A stretch of 64,000 bases of DNA from Phytoactinopolyspora halotolerans (GCF_010550675.1 NZ_JAAGOA010000009.1:124001-188000); one strand, 5' to 3'; positions 1 through 8,386 are shown, counted from the first letter of the stretch. Numbers and translations are program-made. Notes: generated by a model from the sequence alone, not told the origin.

Positions 1-558
1 GAGCGCCATGAGGTGCCCGGACCGCTGGGCCTGGCGGTCCTGCATGCGCACCTCTGGCCGGACGACGATCCGTCCGCGACGCGCGAGCGGGTCGCGGACA
101 TCGTGCATACCGAGGCCGTCTCGACGACGCTCGACCGCGGCGACAGCTTGGTGGCGCGACTGATCGTCGCCGCGCACGCCCGTCCGCCGGTCACCCTGGC
201 TGGCCTCGCGCCTCTGGTGAGCTCGACGGCGGGTGCCGACCCGGAGGCCGATCGCATTCTCGCCGAGGCCGCCGGTCATCTGCTCGACGCCGTGGCCACC
301 GTCCGTGCCACAGGCGACGCGAATCCGATCGTGCTCGCCGGCTCGTTGCTCACGACCGATAACCCGGTACGGCGCCTGGTCCAGCCGGAGCTCGCGGCGC
401 GATGGCCCGACGCCCCGATCACCACAGCTCTCGACGGTGCCGCGGGCGCCGCCTGGCTTGCCGCGGGCGCGTTGCTCGGCCCGACCACGCTCGACGCCGC
501 CGAGTTGCACACCCGTCTGCTCGGCCGCCAGAGCGTGAGCGAGGGTTCTCGGCCATAA
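1..558 (+). CDS. BadF/BadG-type ATPase, likely N-acetylglucosamine kinase-like (C-terminal part)
   Basis: The reading frame is open from the first base of the window, so the gene starts upstream and only the last ~185 residues are present. The fragment resembles the C-terminal half of the BadF/BadG/BcrA/BcrD ATPase family: an Ala-rich helical stretch is followed by IVLAGSLLTTDNPVR, which fits the glycine-containing adenosine motif of the ASKHA fold, and the protein ends with a short Ala/Leu-rich helix after GAAWLAAGALLG. In actinomycetes such proteins are usually N-acetylglucosamine or related amino-sugar kinases. The N-terminal phosphate motifs are outside the window, so the substrate cannot be judged. 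It converges on glyA, with a strong hairpin between them. Confidence 0.6.
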   Translation, partial: ERHEVPGPLGLAVLHAHLWPDDDPSATRERVADIVHTEAVSTTLDRGDSLVARLIVAAHARPPVTLAGLAPLVSSTAGADPEADRILAEAAGHLLDAVATVRATGDANPIVLAGSLLTTDNPVRRLVQPELAARWPDAPITTALDGAAGAAWLAAGALLGPTTLDAAELHTRLLGRQSVSEGSRP

Positions 559-585
559 CCGACGCGCACTGGGGATCGACGCGTC

Positions 586-635
586 GATGGGACGCGGGTT
601 CAGGGCGCTCTGACGCCCGGAACCCGCATCCCATC
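586..635. terminator. Bidirectional hairpin terminator between the kinase fragment and glyA
   Basis: Arms at about 586-607 and 614-635 pair over roughly 22 positions with two mismatches, around a 6-nt loop (608-613). The core is GCGGGTTC with GAACCCGC, extended inwards by GGGCG with CGCCC. It lies between convergent genes. There is no U-run, which is usual for actinobacterial terminators. Confidence 0.65.
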
Positions 636-651
636 CTCAGCGGTACAGCAT

Positions 652-1926
652 TCAGCGGTCCAGCCCTGGAACCGGAAAGCGGCCGGTGATCTCGTTGACC
701 TCACCACGCACGTGGCTCACGGCCTTCTCGACCGTGTCCTCGTCGCCGGACGCCAGCGCAGTCACGACCTCGTCCATCCAGCGAGCCACCTCGCGCATCT
801 CGCTTTCGCCCATCCCCCGGCTGGTGAGCGCCGCCGTGCCGAGCCGCAGCCCGGACGGATCGAACGGCTTGCGCGGGTCGTACGGGATCGTGTTGTAGTT
901 GGTCTCCAGCCCGGCCCGGTCGAGCGCCTGAGCTGCCGGCTTGCCAGCGACGCCCTTCGGGGTCAGGTCGAGCAGGATCAGGTGGTTGTCGGTTCCGCCG
1001 GAGACGAGTTCGAACCCGCGGCCGGCCAGTTCCTCGGCCAGAGTCACGGCATTGGCCACGATCTGCCGGGCGTACCGGGAGAACTCCGGCTGCGCCGCCT
1101 CGTGCAGCGCCACCGCGATGCCGGCCGTGGTGTGATTGTGCGGACCGCCCTGCAGTCCCGGGAAGACCGCCTTGTCGATCGCCTTCGCGTACGGCTCGGT
1201 CGCCAGGATCATCGCGCCGCGCGGACCGCGGAGCGTCTTGTGCGTGGTGGTGGTGATGATGTCGGCATGGCCGACCGGCGACGGGTGCGCACCTCCGGCC
1301 ACCAGGCCGGCGATGTGCGCGATGTCGGCCACCAGCACGGCACCCACCTCACGCGCGATCTCTGCGAACGCCGGGAAGTCGATGGTGCGCGGGATCGCCG
1401 TGCCGCCGCAGAAGATCAGCTTCGGCCGCTCCTTGCGGGCCAGGTCGCGGACCTGATCCATGTCCACCCGGCCGGACTCCTTGCCGACCTCGTAGTGGAC
1501 CGCGTTGAACCACTTGCCGGTGGCGGAGACGGACCAGCCGTGAGTGAGGTGCCCGCCCATCGGCAGCGCCATGCCCATGACCGTGTCGCCGGGGTTGACC
1601 GTCGCCAGGTAGACCGCGAGGTTTGCCGGCGAACCCGAGTAGGGCTGCACGTTGGCGTGGTCGGTACCGAAGACCGCCTTGGCCCGGTCGATGGCGACGG
1701 TCTCGATCTGGTCGATGACCTGCTGGCCCTCGTAGTACCGACGGCCCGCGTAGCCCTCCGAGTACTTGTTGGTCAGCACCGTCCCAGTGGCCTGCAGTAC
1801 CGCCGCCGAGACGTAGTTCTCCGAGGCGATCAGCTTCAGCGTGTCGCGCTGGCGGGTCTCCTCGGCGTTGATCAGCTCCGCCAGTTCAGGGTCCACTGCA
1901 CGTAGCGAGTTGGGGGTGGTGGTCAT
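652..1926 (-). CDS. glyA: Serine hydroxymethyltransferase
   Basis: A PLP enzyme that interconverts serine plus tetrahydrofolate with glycine plus 5,10-methylene-THF, feeding one-carbon metabolism in the cytosol. The whole family pattern is visible: KLIASENYVS near the N-terminus, NKYSEGYAGRRYYEGQ, and the PLP lysine in TTTTHKTLRGPRG at about residue 225. Length (424 aa) is normal. The ATG at 1926 is chosen because the conserved sequence begins soon after it. An in-frame ATG at 1941 would abut the AAAGG sequence with no spacer, whereas AAAGGA lies about 14 nt from the 1926 start, so the exact start is not certain. The leader carries a ZTP-type riboswitch, which fits control of glyA by folate and purine status. 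Confidence 0.97.
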   Translation of the reverse strand: MTTTPNSLRAVDPELAELINAEETRQRDTLKLIASENYVSAAVLQATGTVLTNKYSEGYAGRRYYEGQQVIDQIETVAIDRAKAVFGTDHANVQPYSGSPANLAVYLATVNPGDTVMGMALPMGGHLTHGWSVSATGKWFNAVHYEVGKESGRVDMDQVRDLARKERPKLIFCGGTAIPRTIDFPAFAEIAREVGAVLVADIAHIAGLVAGGAHPSPVGHADIITTTTHKTLRGPRGAMILATEPYAKAIDKAVFPGLQGGPHNHTTAGIAVALHEAAQPEFSRYARQIVANAVTLAEELAGRGFELVSGGTDNHLILLDLTPKGVAGKPAAQALDRAGLETNYNTIPYDPRKPFDPSGLRLGTAALTSRGMGESEMREVARWMDEVVTALASGDEDTVEKAVSHVRGEVNEITGRFPVPGLDR

Positions 1927-1960
1927 GGCGCTAGGCCACATCCTTTCCGTATTCCGGCGT

Positions 1961-2075
1961 CTGTCGGAGTCCCCAGGCGCGCGGTAACTCCATCGTCAGC
2001 TCCCCGGTGGTTACTTCCACCTCGACCGCACTGCCGTGCGGCCGGATGCGCCAGTCGCCACCACTTCACCATAGC
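1961..2075 (-). promoter_or_regulatory. ZTP (pfl motif) riboswitch upstream of glyA
   Basis: Read on the minus strand, the glyA leader contains the hallmark blocks of the pfl/ZTP aptamer in the right order: GACTGGCG (complement of about 2049-2056), a variable hairpin, GTGGAA...ACCACCGGGGAGC, a short linker, and the pseudoknot-forming CCGCGCGCCTGGGGA (complement of about 1969-1983). ZTP riboswitches sense the purine intermediate that accumulates when 10-formyl-THF is low and commonly control glyA, folD and pur genes. The assignment rests on motif matching by eye, with no covariance score. The aptamer ends about 45 nt before the glyA start. Confidence 0.82.
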
Positions 2076-2135
2076 CGCATCCGCGGCGGATCCCTACCGG
2101 CCCTCCCGCGATGTGGATTTCCGTTCCCGCGGGCC

Positions 2136-2141
2136 TAGGCT
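2136..2141 (+). promoter_or_regulatory. Candidate -10 box of a leaderless promoter
   Basis: TAGGCT matches the actinobacterial TAnnnT -10 pattern and ends 7 nt before the in-frame GTG at 2149, the spacing expected when transcription begins at the start codon. No clear -35 is visible. Confidence 0.4.
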
Positions 2142-2148
2142 GTTATCC

Positions 2149-2946
2149 GTGGTCACCGTCCGTCCGCAGCCGCCGCATCCGTTCTTCGACCACCCGGCGC
2201 CGCTGGCCTTCGCTCACCGGGGCTTCTCGCCGGAGGGGACGGAGAACAGCATGCGTGCGTTCGCCGCCGCGGTGGATCTGGGTTACCGCTACGTGGAGAC
2301 CGACACGCACGCCACGGCCGACGGCGTGGTCGTGGCGTTCCACGACTCCACGCTGGACCGGGTCACCGACCGTAGCGGCGTGATCGAGCAGCTGCCCTGG
2401 GACGAGGTCCGACGGGCGCGGATCGCGGGCACCGAACCCATCCCGCAACTCGAGGAGTTACTCGGTACCTGGCCCGACCTACGGGTCAACATCGACATCA
2501 AGTCCGCGTCGGCCGTACAGCCGACGGTCCGGGCCATCGAGCGCACCGCCTCCCACGATCGGGTGTGTATCGCGTCCTTCTCCGATACCCGGCGCCGGCT
2601 CGCCCTGCGTGGACTGACCAGGAAAGTCGCCACGTCGGCGGGTCGGTCTCTGGTGTCCAGCTTCGTCTTCGCCTCCCGGGCCGGGCTGGCGGGACGGTCG
2701 CGTCGGTGGCTGGGTGAGGTGCATTGCCTGCAGGTGCCGATCCGGGTGGGGACGTTCCGCGTCGTCACCCGCCGATTGATCGCCGACGCGCATGCCGCCG
2801 GGCGGCAAGTGCACACGTGGACGGTGAACAGCGCCGAGGATATGAACCGCTTGCTGGACCTCGGTGTGGACGGCATCGTCACCGATCGCGCCGACATCCT
2901 GCGTGACGTGCTCGACGCGAGAGGCGCCTGGACGCCGGACGGTTAA
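2149..2946 (+). CDS. Glycerophosphodiester phosphodiesterase family protein
   Basis: Hydrolyses glycerophosphodiesters to glycerol-3-phosphate and an alcohol, using a metal-dependent TIM barrel. The signature is clear: FAHRGFSPEGTENS (HR with the EN pair), YRYVETDTHATADGV, VAFHDSTLDRVTDRSG, and the C-terminal VHTWTVNSAEDMNRLLDLGVDGIVTDRADIL. There is no signal peptide, so it is probably cytosolic and acts in phospholipid-headgroup recycling. The GTG at 2149 is preferred over the upstream ATG at 2113 because a TAGGCT -10 box sits 7 nt before it, and the protein then begins shortly before the conserved barrel (265 aa, normal). Its stop overlaps that of the convergent deformylase gene by 4 nt. 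Confidence 0.9.
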   Translation: MVTVRPQPPHPFFDHPAPLAFAHRGFSPEGTENSMRAFAAAVDLGYRYVETDTHATADGVVVAFHDSTLDRVTDRSGVIEQLPWDEVRRARIAGTEPIPQLEELLGTWPDLRVNIDIKSASAVQPTVRAIERTASHDRVCIASFSDTRRRLALRGLTRKVATSAGRSLVSSFVFASRAGLAGRSRRWLGEVHCLQVPIRVGTFRVVTRRLIADAHAAGRQVHTWTVNSAEDMNRLLDLGVDGIVTDRADILRDVLDARGAWTPDG

Positions 2947-3443
2947 CCGTTGAACCACGCACTGCGGCGGATCTGCTTCATCGCGCCGCGGCGCGTCGCC
3001 GGATCCAGCCGGTGGATGTAGACGATCCCGTCCAGGTGGTCGACCTCGTGCTGCAGGCACCGGGCGAGTTCACCGCCGCCCTCGACCCGTACCGGCCGGC
3101 CGTCGGCGTCGACCCCTTCCACCGCGGCATACGCGGCCCGCTGGGTCGGGAACCATAAGCCCGGAACGGACAGGCAGCCTTCCTCACCACCCTGCTCGCC
3201 ATTGGTCTCCACCAGTACAGGGTTGAAGACGACGCCGCGCTGGCCCTCGGCGCCGTAGGAGAACGCCCGGGCCGAGACGCCGATCTGCGGCGCGGCCACG
3301 CCCGCACGCCCCGGGACGTCCAAGGTGTCCAGCAGATCCTGCGCCAATGCACGGCTGAACTCGCCGAACTCCTTGACCTCTTCGGCGACGGTGCGCAGCA
3401 CCGGGTCCCCGTACAGTCTGATCTCACGGACCGTCACGGCCAC
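2943..3443 (-). CDS. def: Peptide deformylase
   Basis: Removes the formyl group from the N-terminal methionine of new proteins. All three metalloenzyme motifs are present: GVAAPQIG (residues 48-55, a slightly divergent motif 1 with Arg and Ala where GxG is usual), EGCLSVPG (88-95, Cys90 as metal ligand) and QHEVDHLDG (131-139, His132 and His136 as ligands, Glu133 catalytic). Length of 166 aa is short but normal for actinobacterial PDF. An AGGAG sits about 8 nt before the ATG. It converges on the phosphodiesterase gene with overlapping stops. Confidence 0.95.
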   Translation of the reverse strand: MAVTVREIRLYGDPVLRTVAEEVKEFGEFSRALAQDLLDTLDVPGRAGVAAPQIGVSARAFSYGAEGQRGVVFNPVLVETNGEQGGEEGCLSVPGLWFPTQRAAYAAVEGVDADGRPVRVEGGGELARCLQHEVDHLDGIVYIHRLDPATRRGAMKQIRRSAWFNG

Positions 3444-3648
3444 TCCACTCCTGTTCCTGCCTAAGCTCCCCTGCCGAGCTCCACGCCAAGCTGAGCCAAT
3501 CTAGCAACAGGTGAAGCGGCAGTTCACGCGGCCTCAGCGTGCTGTCTCGCGCTAACATGGGTACAGGTGAGGTAGTGGATACCAGCAAGGCGCCGGTACG
3601 TAGTGAGCGAAATCACGCGCGCTGGCTTCGCATTGCCAGCGCGGTTCC

Positions 3649-3674
3649 GGAACACTGGCGTAGCTCCATCCGTT
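3649..3674 (+). promoter_or_regulatory. SigR/SigH-type stress promoter upstream of rbpA
   Basis: GGAAC (3649-3653), exactly 18 nt, then GTT (3672-3674). The thiol-stress sigma factor consensus in Streptomyces and mycobacteria is GGAAT-N18/19-GTT, and rbpA is a known SigR target in Streptomyces. Transcription would start near 3680, giving a leader of about 60 nt. Confidence 0.6.
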
Positions 3675-3740
3675 CTCTACATGCCGGTAATACACGACAG
3701 CACAGTCCAGGGGTTCTACCAACCCCGGAAGGGTTCCTAC

Positions 3741-4130
3741 ATGTCTGAGCGTTCCACCCTACGTGGCTCCCGCCTCGGCGCCCGGAGCTACGAGGATGAG
3801 CGCGGCGTCGAGTTCGCTGAGCGGCAGGTTATCTCCTATAGCTGCGCTCTCGGTCACGGGTTCGAGGTGACGTTCTCCACCGAGGCCGAAGTGCCCGCCT
3901 TGTGGGACTGCCCGAAGTGCGGTTCCGAGGCCCTGCGCCAGGCAAGCGACCGGCCGGACGAGAAGCCCGTCAAGCCGGCGCGTACCCATTGGGACATGCT
4001 CCTGGAGCGCAGGTCCATCGAGGAGCTGGAGGCCCTGCTCGACGAGCGCCTCGAGCTGCTGCGCGCAGGCCTGCTTCCCGGTACCGCACACCTGGCGGCG
4101 AACACGCGGGATCGCAAGCGCAGTGCCTGA
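3741..4130 (+). CDS. rbpA: RNA polymerase-binding protein RbpA
   Basis: An actinobacterial transcription factor that binds the principal sigma factor and RNA polymerase and stabilises the open complex. The 129-aa protein shows the N-terminal basic stretch (RSTLRGSRLGARSYED), the central zinc-ribbon-like core with CALGH and WDCPKCG, the basic linker, and the C-terminal sigma-interaction domain (HWDMLLERRSIEELEALLDERLELLR). The ATG at 3741 is chosen because homologues begin MSERxLRGSRLG; the longer in-frame ORF starting at 3603 adds unconserved sequence. A SigR-like promoter lies about 90 nt upstream, which suggests induction by disulfide stress. Confidence 0.95.
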   Translation: MSERSTLRGSRLGARSYEDERGVEFAERQVISYSCALGHGFEVTFSTEAEVPALWDCPKCGSEALRQASDRPDEKPVKPARTHWDMLLERRSIEELEALLDERLELLRAGLLPGTAHLAANTRDRKRSA

Positions 4131-4168
4131 TCGCTGCGCCTGATCCCGGGCGCACACGCGGAACGAAC

Positions 4169-4202
4169 GACGGTCCTGGTACCTATCGGTGCCAGGACCG
4201 TC
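4169..4202. terminator. Bidirectional terminator between rbpA and fxsA
   Basis: A 15-bp stem with one G-U pair (4169-4183 with 4188-4202) closes a TATC tetraloop. It lies between convergent genes, 38 nt after the rbpA stop and 17 nt from the end of fxsA. Confidence 0.8.
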
Positions 4203-4218
4203 GCCTTATGTCCAGCGA

Positions 4219-4791
4219 TCAGCCCTCGTCTTCCTGCTGCGCATCCGGGCGCCGTGGCTGGCCAGCGGAGTCACCCAGTACTTCGCCCTCGATCACGTCG
4301 CCGCGGCGCTGACCACCACGCCGTCCGGGTGTCCCACGAGCGGGGAACGTGCGCAAAGCCGCGGCGGCCAGCCGGCGGCCCACACTGCGGCGCACCGGCG
4401 GCAGCAACAGCGCCAGCGCCGCCGAGTCCGTGACGAACCCGGGCAGCATCAACATCGTCCCCGCCAGCAGCGTGACGCCCGCATCCGCGATCCCCTCTTC
4501 CGGGGAGCGGCGCTGTCCGGTGATGCCGGTCTGGTCTTCCACCTGTGGCTCATCGGTGGACTGCGCGGCCTCGAAGGCGGCCGCGCGTAACGAGCGCCAC
4601 GCCCGGAAACCGGCTCGCCGCATGAGCCACAGCCCGAGCACGCTCGTCGCCAGCGCCAGCAGGATCGCGTAACCGAAGCCGATCGCATTGCCGACGATGA
4701 CGAAGGCGACGATCTCCACCACACCGGCGAGGAACGGGCCGAAGGCACTGACCGTACGCCGGCGGTGCGTATTCACCTGATCATGACTCAT
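4219..4791 (-). CDS. fxsA: FxsA family membrane protein
   Basis: A small integral membrane protein of the FxsA family, named for suppression of F-mediated exclusion of phage T7; its role in actinomycetes is unknown. Two hydrophobic segments fall at about residues 20-55 (FGPFLAGVVEIVAFVIVG and IGFGYAILLALATSVLGLWLM), followed by a re-entrant part with the family pattern GVTLLAGTMLMLPGFVTDSAAL and a basic, Gly/Arg-rich tail. The ATG at 4791 has GGGGGAA upstream and overlaps the end of the mannose synthase gene by 11 nt, indicating translational coupling in the lnt-ppm-fxsA operon. Confidence 0.85.
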   Translation of the reverse strand: MSHDQVNTHRRRTVSAFGPFLAGVVEIVAFVIVGNAIGFGYAILLALATSVLGLWLMRRAGFRAWRSLRAAAFEAAQSTDEPQVEDQTGITGQRRSPEEGIADAGVTLLAGTMLMLPGFVTDSAALALLLPPVRRSVGRRLAAAALRTFPARGTPGRRGGQRRGDVIEGEVLGDSAGQPRRPDAQQEDEG

Positions 4792-5590
4792 CTGCGTTCC
4801 CCCTGAACGCCGGAGCCCGTACGGCAGACCGCACCTGACGGAGACGATGGCCGGCACCCCACCGGGTCACCTGCAGGAACGCCTCCTTGACGATGCCGGT
4901 CCCCATTTTGGACTCCCCTTGCTCACGTTCGACAAACGTTATGGGGACCTCGACGACGCGGAGCCCAGCACACACCGCGCGCCACGCGAGGTCGATCTGG
5001 AAACAGTACCCCTGGGACGCGACCGAGGCTAGGTCGATCGTCCGCAGCGCCGATGCGGAGAACACCCGGAAGCCGCTGGTGGCGTCATGCACACCCAACC
5101 CGAGCATGAACCGGGTGTAGGTATTGGCGCCGCGGGAGAGCACCTCGCGCCGGCGGGGCCAGTTCACCACGCTGCCGCCCGGGACGTACCGCGATCCGAG
5201 CACCAGGTCAGCGTTGCCCGCCGCCGCCAGCAGCGACGGTAGTTCTTCGGGCTGGTGCGAACCGTCGGCGTCCATCTCCACCAGATACCCGAATCCCCGA
5301 TCCAATGCCCATCCGAAACCCGCGACGTACGCTCGGCCCAGGCCTTGTTTGCCCGCGCGATGCAGCACCTCGATCCGCGAATCCCGGGCCGCCATCTTGT
5401 CGGCGAGCTCTCCGGTGCCGTCCGGCGAACCGTCGTCGACGATCAGGATGTGTGCCGTGGGTACCGCCGTACGCAGGCGGGAGACTGTGCGTTCCAGCGT
5501 CAGCGCCTCGTTGTACGTCGGAATGACGACGACCACGTCGGCGTCGGTCCGGGCGTGCCCCGTCGGCTCCTCGTCGCCAACCCTGGTCAT
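4781..5590 (-). CDS. ppm1: Polyprenol-phosphate mannose synthase (GT2 family)
   Basis: Transfers mannose from GDP-mannose to polyprenyl phosphate, making the donor for lipoglycan and protein O-mannosylation on the outer face of the membrane. The GT-A fold is evident: VVVIPTYNEALTLERTVSRL, ILIVDDGSPDGTGE, GRAYVAGFGWAL, and the metal-binding EMDADGSHQPEEL. The DPM1-type tail VHDATSGFRVF and QIDLAWRA is also present. No membrane segments are seen, matching the catalytic D2 domain of mycobacterial Ppm1. The neighbouring lnt is the counterpart of the D1 domain, so the two functions are separate genes here, 94 nt apart. A glycosyltransferase for another polyprenyl-linked sugar is less likely given this context. 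Confidence 0.88.
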   Translation of the reverse strand: MTRVGDEEPTGHARTDADVVVVIPTYNEALTLERTVSRLRTAVPTAHILIVDDGSPDGTGELADKMAARDSRIEVLHRAGKQGLGRAYVAGFGWALDRGFGYLVEMDADGSHQPEELPSLLAAAGNADLVLGSRYVPGGSVVNWPRRREVLSRGANTYTRFMLGLGVHDATSGFRVFSASALRTIDLASVASQGYCFQIDLAWRAVCAGLRVVEVPITFVEREQGESKMGTGIVKEAFLQVTRWGAGHRLRQVRSAVRAPAFRGNADES

Positions 5591-5684
5591 CTGGGCCTCC
5601 TACCTCGCCTCCGGGACTGCCTGCTCACGATGGCGCCACCCGACGTGCTGGGCGCCGGACGTCGTCACACTCGGGACGTCGTCG

Positions 5685-7253
5685 TCACACGCCGGCCGCC
5701 ACCGGCTCGGGCTCCCGGGGCGAACCCGAATCGACCTCGGTCGGACGACGCGTCAGCGCGATCCCCGCCACCACGGCGCCCAGCGCCAGTCCGACGATCA
5801 CCCATTCTGGCCAGGCGCCGACCGTCGTCGCCACCGTCGTCTCATCGGACAGGCGGACATCCGCGACCAGCACGTCCTGGGTGAACAGTTCGGTGCGCTG
5901 CTCAACTGTACCGTCTGGGCCGATCACCGCACTGATGCCGGACAGTGCGGAGACGATCACCGACCTGCCGTGCTCGACGGCGCGCAGCCGGGACTGCGCC
6001 AGGTGCTGCTCGCTCATCGGCGAGTCGCGGAATGTCGCGTTGTTCGTCTGCACGGCCAGGAACTGTCCCCCGTCGACGACGGCGTCCCGCACGATCTCGT
6101 CGAAGCCGACCTCGAAACAGATGGCCAATGCGATCGAACCGACGTCGGTGGAGAACACTCCGACCTCGTCACCGGCGATCTGGTCCAGCGGCTGCCGGTT
6201 CACCGCGTCGGTGATGAGGGCGGCGATGTCCCGGAACGGGATGTACTCACCGAAGGGCATCGGGCGTCGCTTGACGTAGGTCTGCGTCGGGCCCTGCTCA
6301 GGGTCCCAGAGGATCGAGGTGTTCTCTTTGTGCCGGCCGTCGCCGGTGGGGATGATCGCACTGAGCACGACCGGAACGCCGATCGCGGCCACGGCGCGGT
6401 CGATGTCGGCGTAGATGGTCGGATCGGCGAATGGGTTGATGTCCGAGGAGTTCTCCGGCCAGATCACCAGGTCCGGCTGTCGCACCGAACCATTCTCGAC
6501 GTCTCGAACCAGTTGATGGGTCGCCGCCACATGATTCTCGGTGACCACGCGGGCGCGCGCGTTGTAGTCCAGCCCCATCGCGGGGACATTGCCCTGCACG
6601 CTGGCGACCGTGATGGTGTCGCCGTCGGGCGCAGGCGGCGAGACGAACAGGCCGGATACCGTCACCGCAGCCGCTGCTCCGGCGGCCACCACGCGCGTCC
6701 ACCGGTCGGTGGAGACCACGAGCCAGGCCAGCAAGCCGGAGACGAGCGCGACCGCAAAGGACACCAGCGGCGTGCCGCCCAGGGCCGCAAGACCGGTGAA
6801 CGGTCCGTCGGCCTGCGCAAAGGCGAGCTTGCCCCAGGTCAGCCCGCCCCACGGGAAACGTCCGCGGAACGCCTCCACCGCGATCCACACCGCCGCGATC
6901 CACACCGGCCAGCCCGGCAACCGCTGCACCACGGTGAATCCCATGGTGAGTAGCACAAAGAAGGACGCTTCGAGAATGCCGAGCAGGACCCACGGGATGG
7001 GCCCCACCTCCATCCCCGTCCACCACATCAGCGGCAGGAAGAACGCCAGCCCGAGAACGACACCGAGCAGTGCCGAGCGGCGCAGCGGCTGATCTCTGAC
7101 CAGCAGCGCCGCGGCTCCGGGGGCCAGCGCTGCGGTGAACCACAGGTCGAACGGCGGGAACGCCAGTACCAGGCACAGTCCGACAACGATCATTCCGCCG
7201 GCGCGCAGCGCGGTGGACCGCCTGCCTTCGCCGGCTGTTAACCAGAGACTCAC
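5685..7253 (-). CDS. lnt: Apolipoprotein N-acyltransferase
   Basis: Adds the third acyl chain to the N-terminal cysteine of lipoproteins. The N-terminal half is a bundle of hydrophobic helices (for example MIVVGLCLVLAFPPFDLWFTAALAPG). The C-terminal half is a carbon-nitrogen hydrolase domain with VIWPENSSDINP, the lysine region VKRRPMPFGEYIPF and the nucleophile Cys in AICFEVGFDEIVRDAVVDGG. The start is uncertain because the frame stays open to 7694. The GTG at 7253 has GGAG at good spacing and yields 522 aa, normal for Lnt, so it is chosen. The ppm and fxsA genes follow in the same direction. Confidence 0.9.
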   Translation of the reverse strand: MSLWLTAGEGRRSTALRAGGMIVVGLCLVLAFPPFDLWFTAALAPGAAALLVRDQPLRRSALLGVVLGLAFFLPLMWWTGMEVGPIPWVLLGILEASFFVLLTMGFTVVQRLPGWPVWIAAVWIAVEAFRGRFPWGGLTWGKLAFAQADGPFTGLAALGGTPLVSFAVALVSGLLAWLVVSTDRWTRVVAAGAAAAVTVSGLFVSPPAPDGDTITVASVQGNVPAMGLDYNARARVVTENHVAATHQLVRDVENGSVRQPDLVIWPENSSDINPFADPTIYADIDRAVAAIGVPVVLSAIIPTGDGRHKENTSILWDPEQGPTQTYVKRRPMPFGEYIPFRDIAALITDAVNRQPLDQIAGDEVGVFSTDVGSIALAICFEVGFDEIVRDAVVDGGQFLAVQTNNATFRDSPMSEQHLAQSRLRAVEHGRSVIVSALSGISAVIGPDGTVEQRTELFTQDVLVADVRLSDETTVATTVGAWPEWVIVGLALGAVVAGIALTRRPTEVDSGSPREPEPVAAGV

Positions 7254-8386
7254 GCGTCGGACTCCATCTACCAACCTCACATACAGTTCGCGACCTACAA
7301 CTCGCGCAGAAGTCGAGGGTATCGCCAGGCGCAGCCGTCGGGTAGCCCGCCATTGAAGACAACGTACCTGGCAACGCCCTTGGTGCCCGAGTCCGGAGCG
7401 AAAGCGGCAAAGGAGATCAGCGTCACATCCGTGCACGGGGTTGCCTGACGTACGGCGCATTGGGGAAGCTGTGCGCCTGCGGCTCGGCCAGACGGCTGGA
7501 GATGTCTGCGGCCGGATGTCCCGCATCGGATACAGGGATGATGCGTGGGTGACATCTTCAGGCACGTGCCGGCAGATCAGTCGGGGGACGCGGCCCGGCC
7601 GCCCTTCGGACCGAACCGCGATGCCGCCGGATGCGACTCGCGACCCGTTGTCTACTGGACTGGCCGGGCCCGACCTGGTCTCACCCCGTGCCACAACGGG
7701 TCAACGTGCGGGCCCGGCGCGCAAGCGTAAGCCTGGCTGAATGAGGCGAATCGGATTTCCCGTTTCGCCTCGGCCCCGGTCGCACTGCCTACCCGGGACG
7801 TCTCCCCGTAGTGGTTCGTCCGTTGGTGGACTTCATGTGACTCTGCTCCAGTCCGTCGCACATGTCAACCACCACGCGACCTGCACAGATACCCTATAGC
7901 GGCAGGTCATCCGGGCCATGGTCATTAAAGGTCGATCATGAAATTCGTCATTGTCGTCGGCGTGTCGCGAATTCACCGGATGTGATTACGCCGTGATAGC
8001 GCCATAAACGGTAGTTGATCAAATGTCACAATGACTGTCACGACGCCTGAATGCCGCTATCGGCGTTCCACACTAGTGCGCCGACGCGGAGCGGAAACGG
8101 CACGCAGATGCGAAGTGGGCCGCCATCGGGCTTCCGCAGATCCGTCCAAATAGTACATCTGCCGCACGCCGGCGAGGACGGGGCCCCCTGGCTCCCGGCG
8201 TCGGCGGCACATCGGCATCCACAACCGAAGTGGCGCCGTCGTTCAACAGAGTTTCCCGATGGTGGGCCGCGAAGCCACACTTTCTTCTTGCAAAGCTCGC
8301 CTGTTACCGTAACTCTTACGTAGCCAACTCTTCATCCGGAGATATCTTCCACACGACGTCCGCCGTCGCCAGCCAGGAGGTCATCC
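7254..8386. other. 1.1-kb intergenic region without a recognisable gene
   Basis: Short ORFs here (for example 7441-7740 plus and 7295-7555 minus) show no recognisable domain, ribosome binding site or typical composition. An 8-bp hairpin (GAGGCGAA 7743-7750 with TTCGCCTC 7764-7771) is present. The stretch from about 7900 to 8050 is clearly more AT-rich than its surroundings and holds repeated TGTCAC (in TGTCACAATGACTGTCAC, about 8023-8040). It may carry the promoter region of the lysine-catabolic operon or a small RNA; nothing specific can be assigned. Confidence 0.5.

Noticed and set aside
7441-7740. Plus-strand ORF of 99 aa between lnt and lat
   Set aside because: No Shine-Dalgarno, no domain, Arg/Pro/Gly-rich; kept only as part of the non-coding gap.
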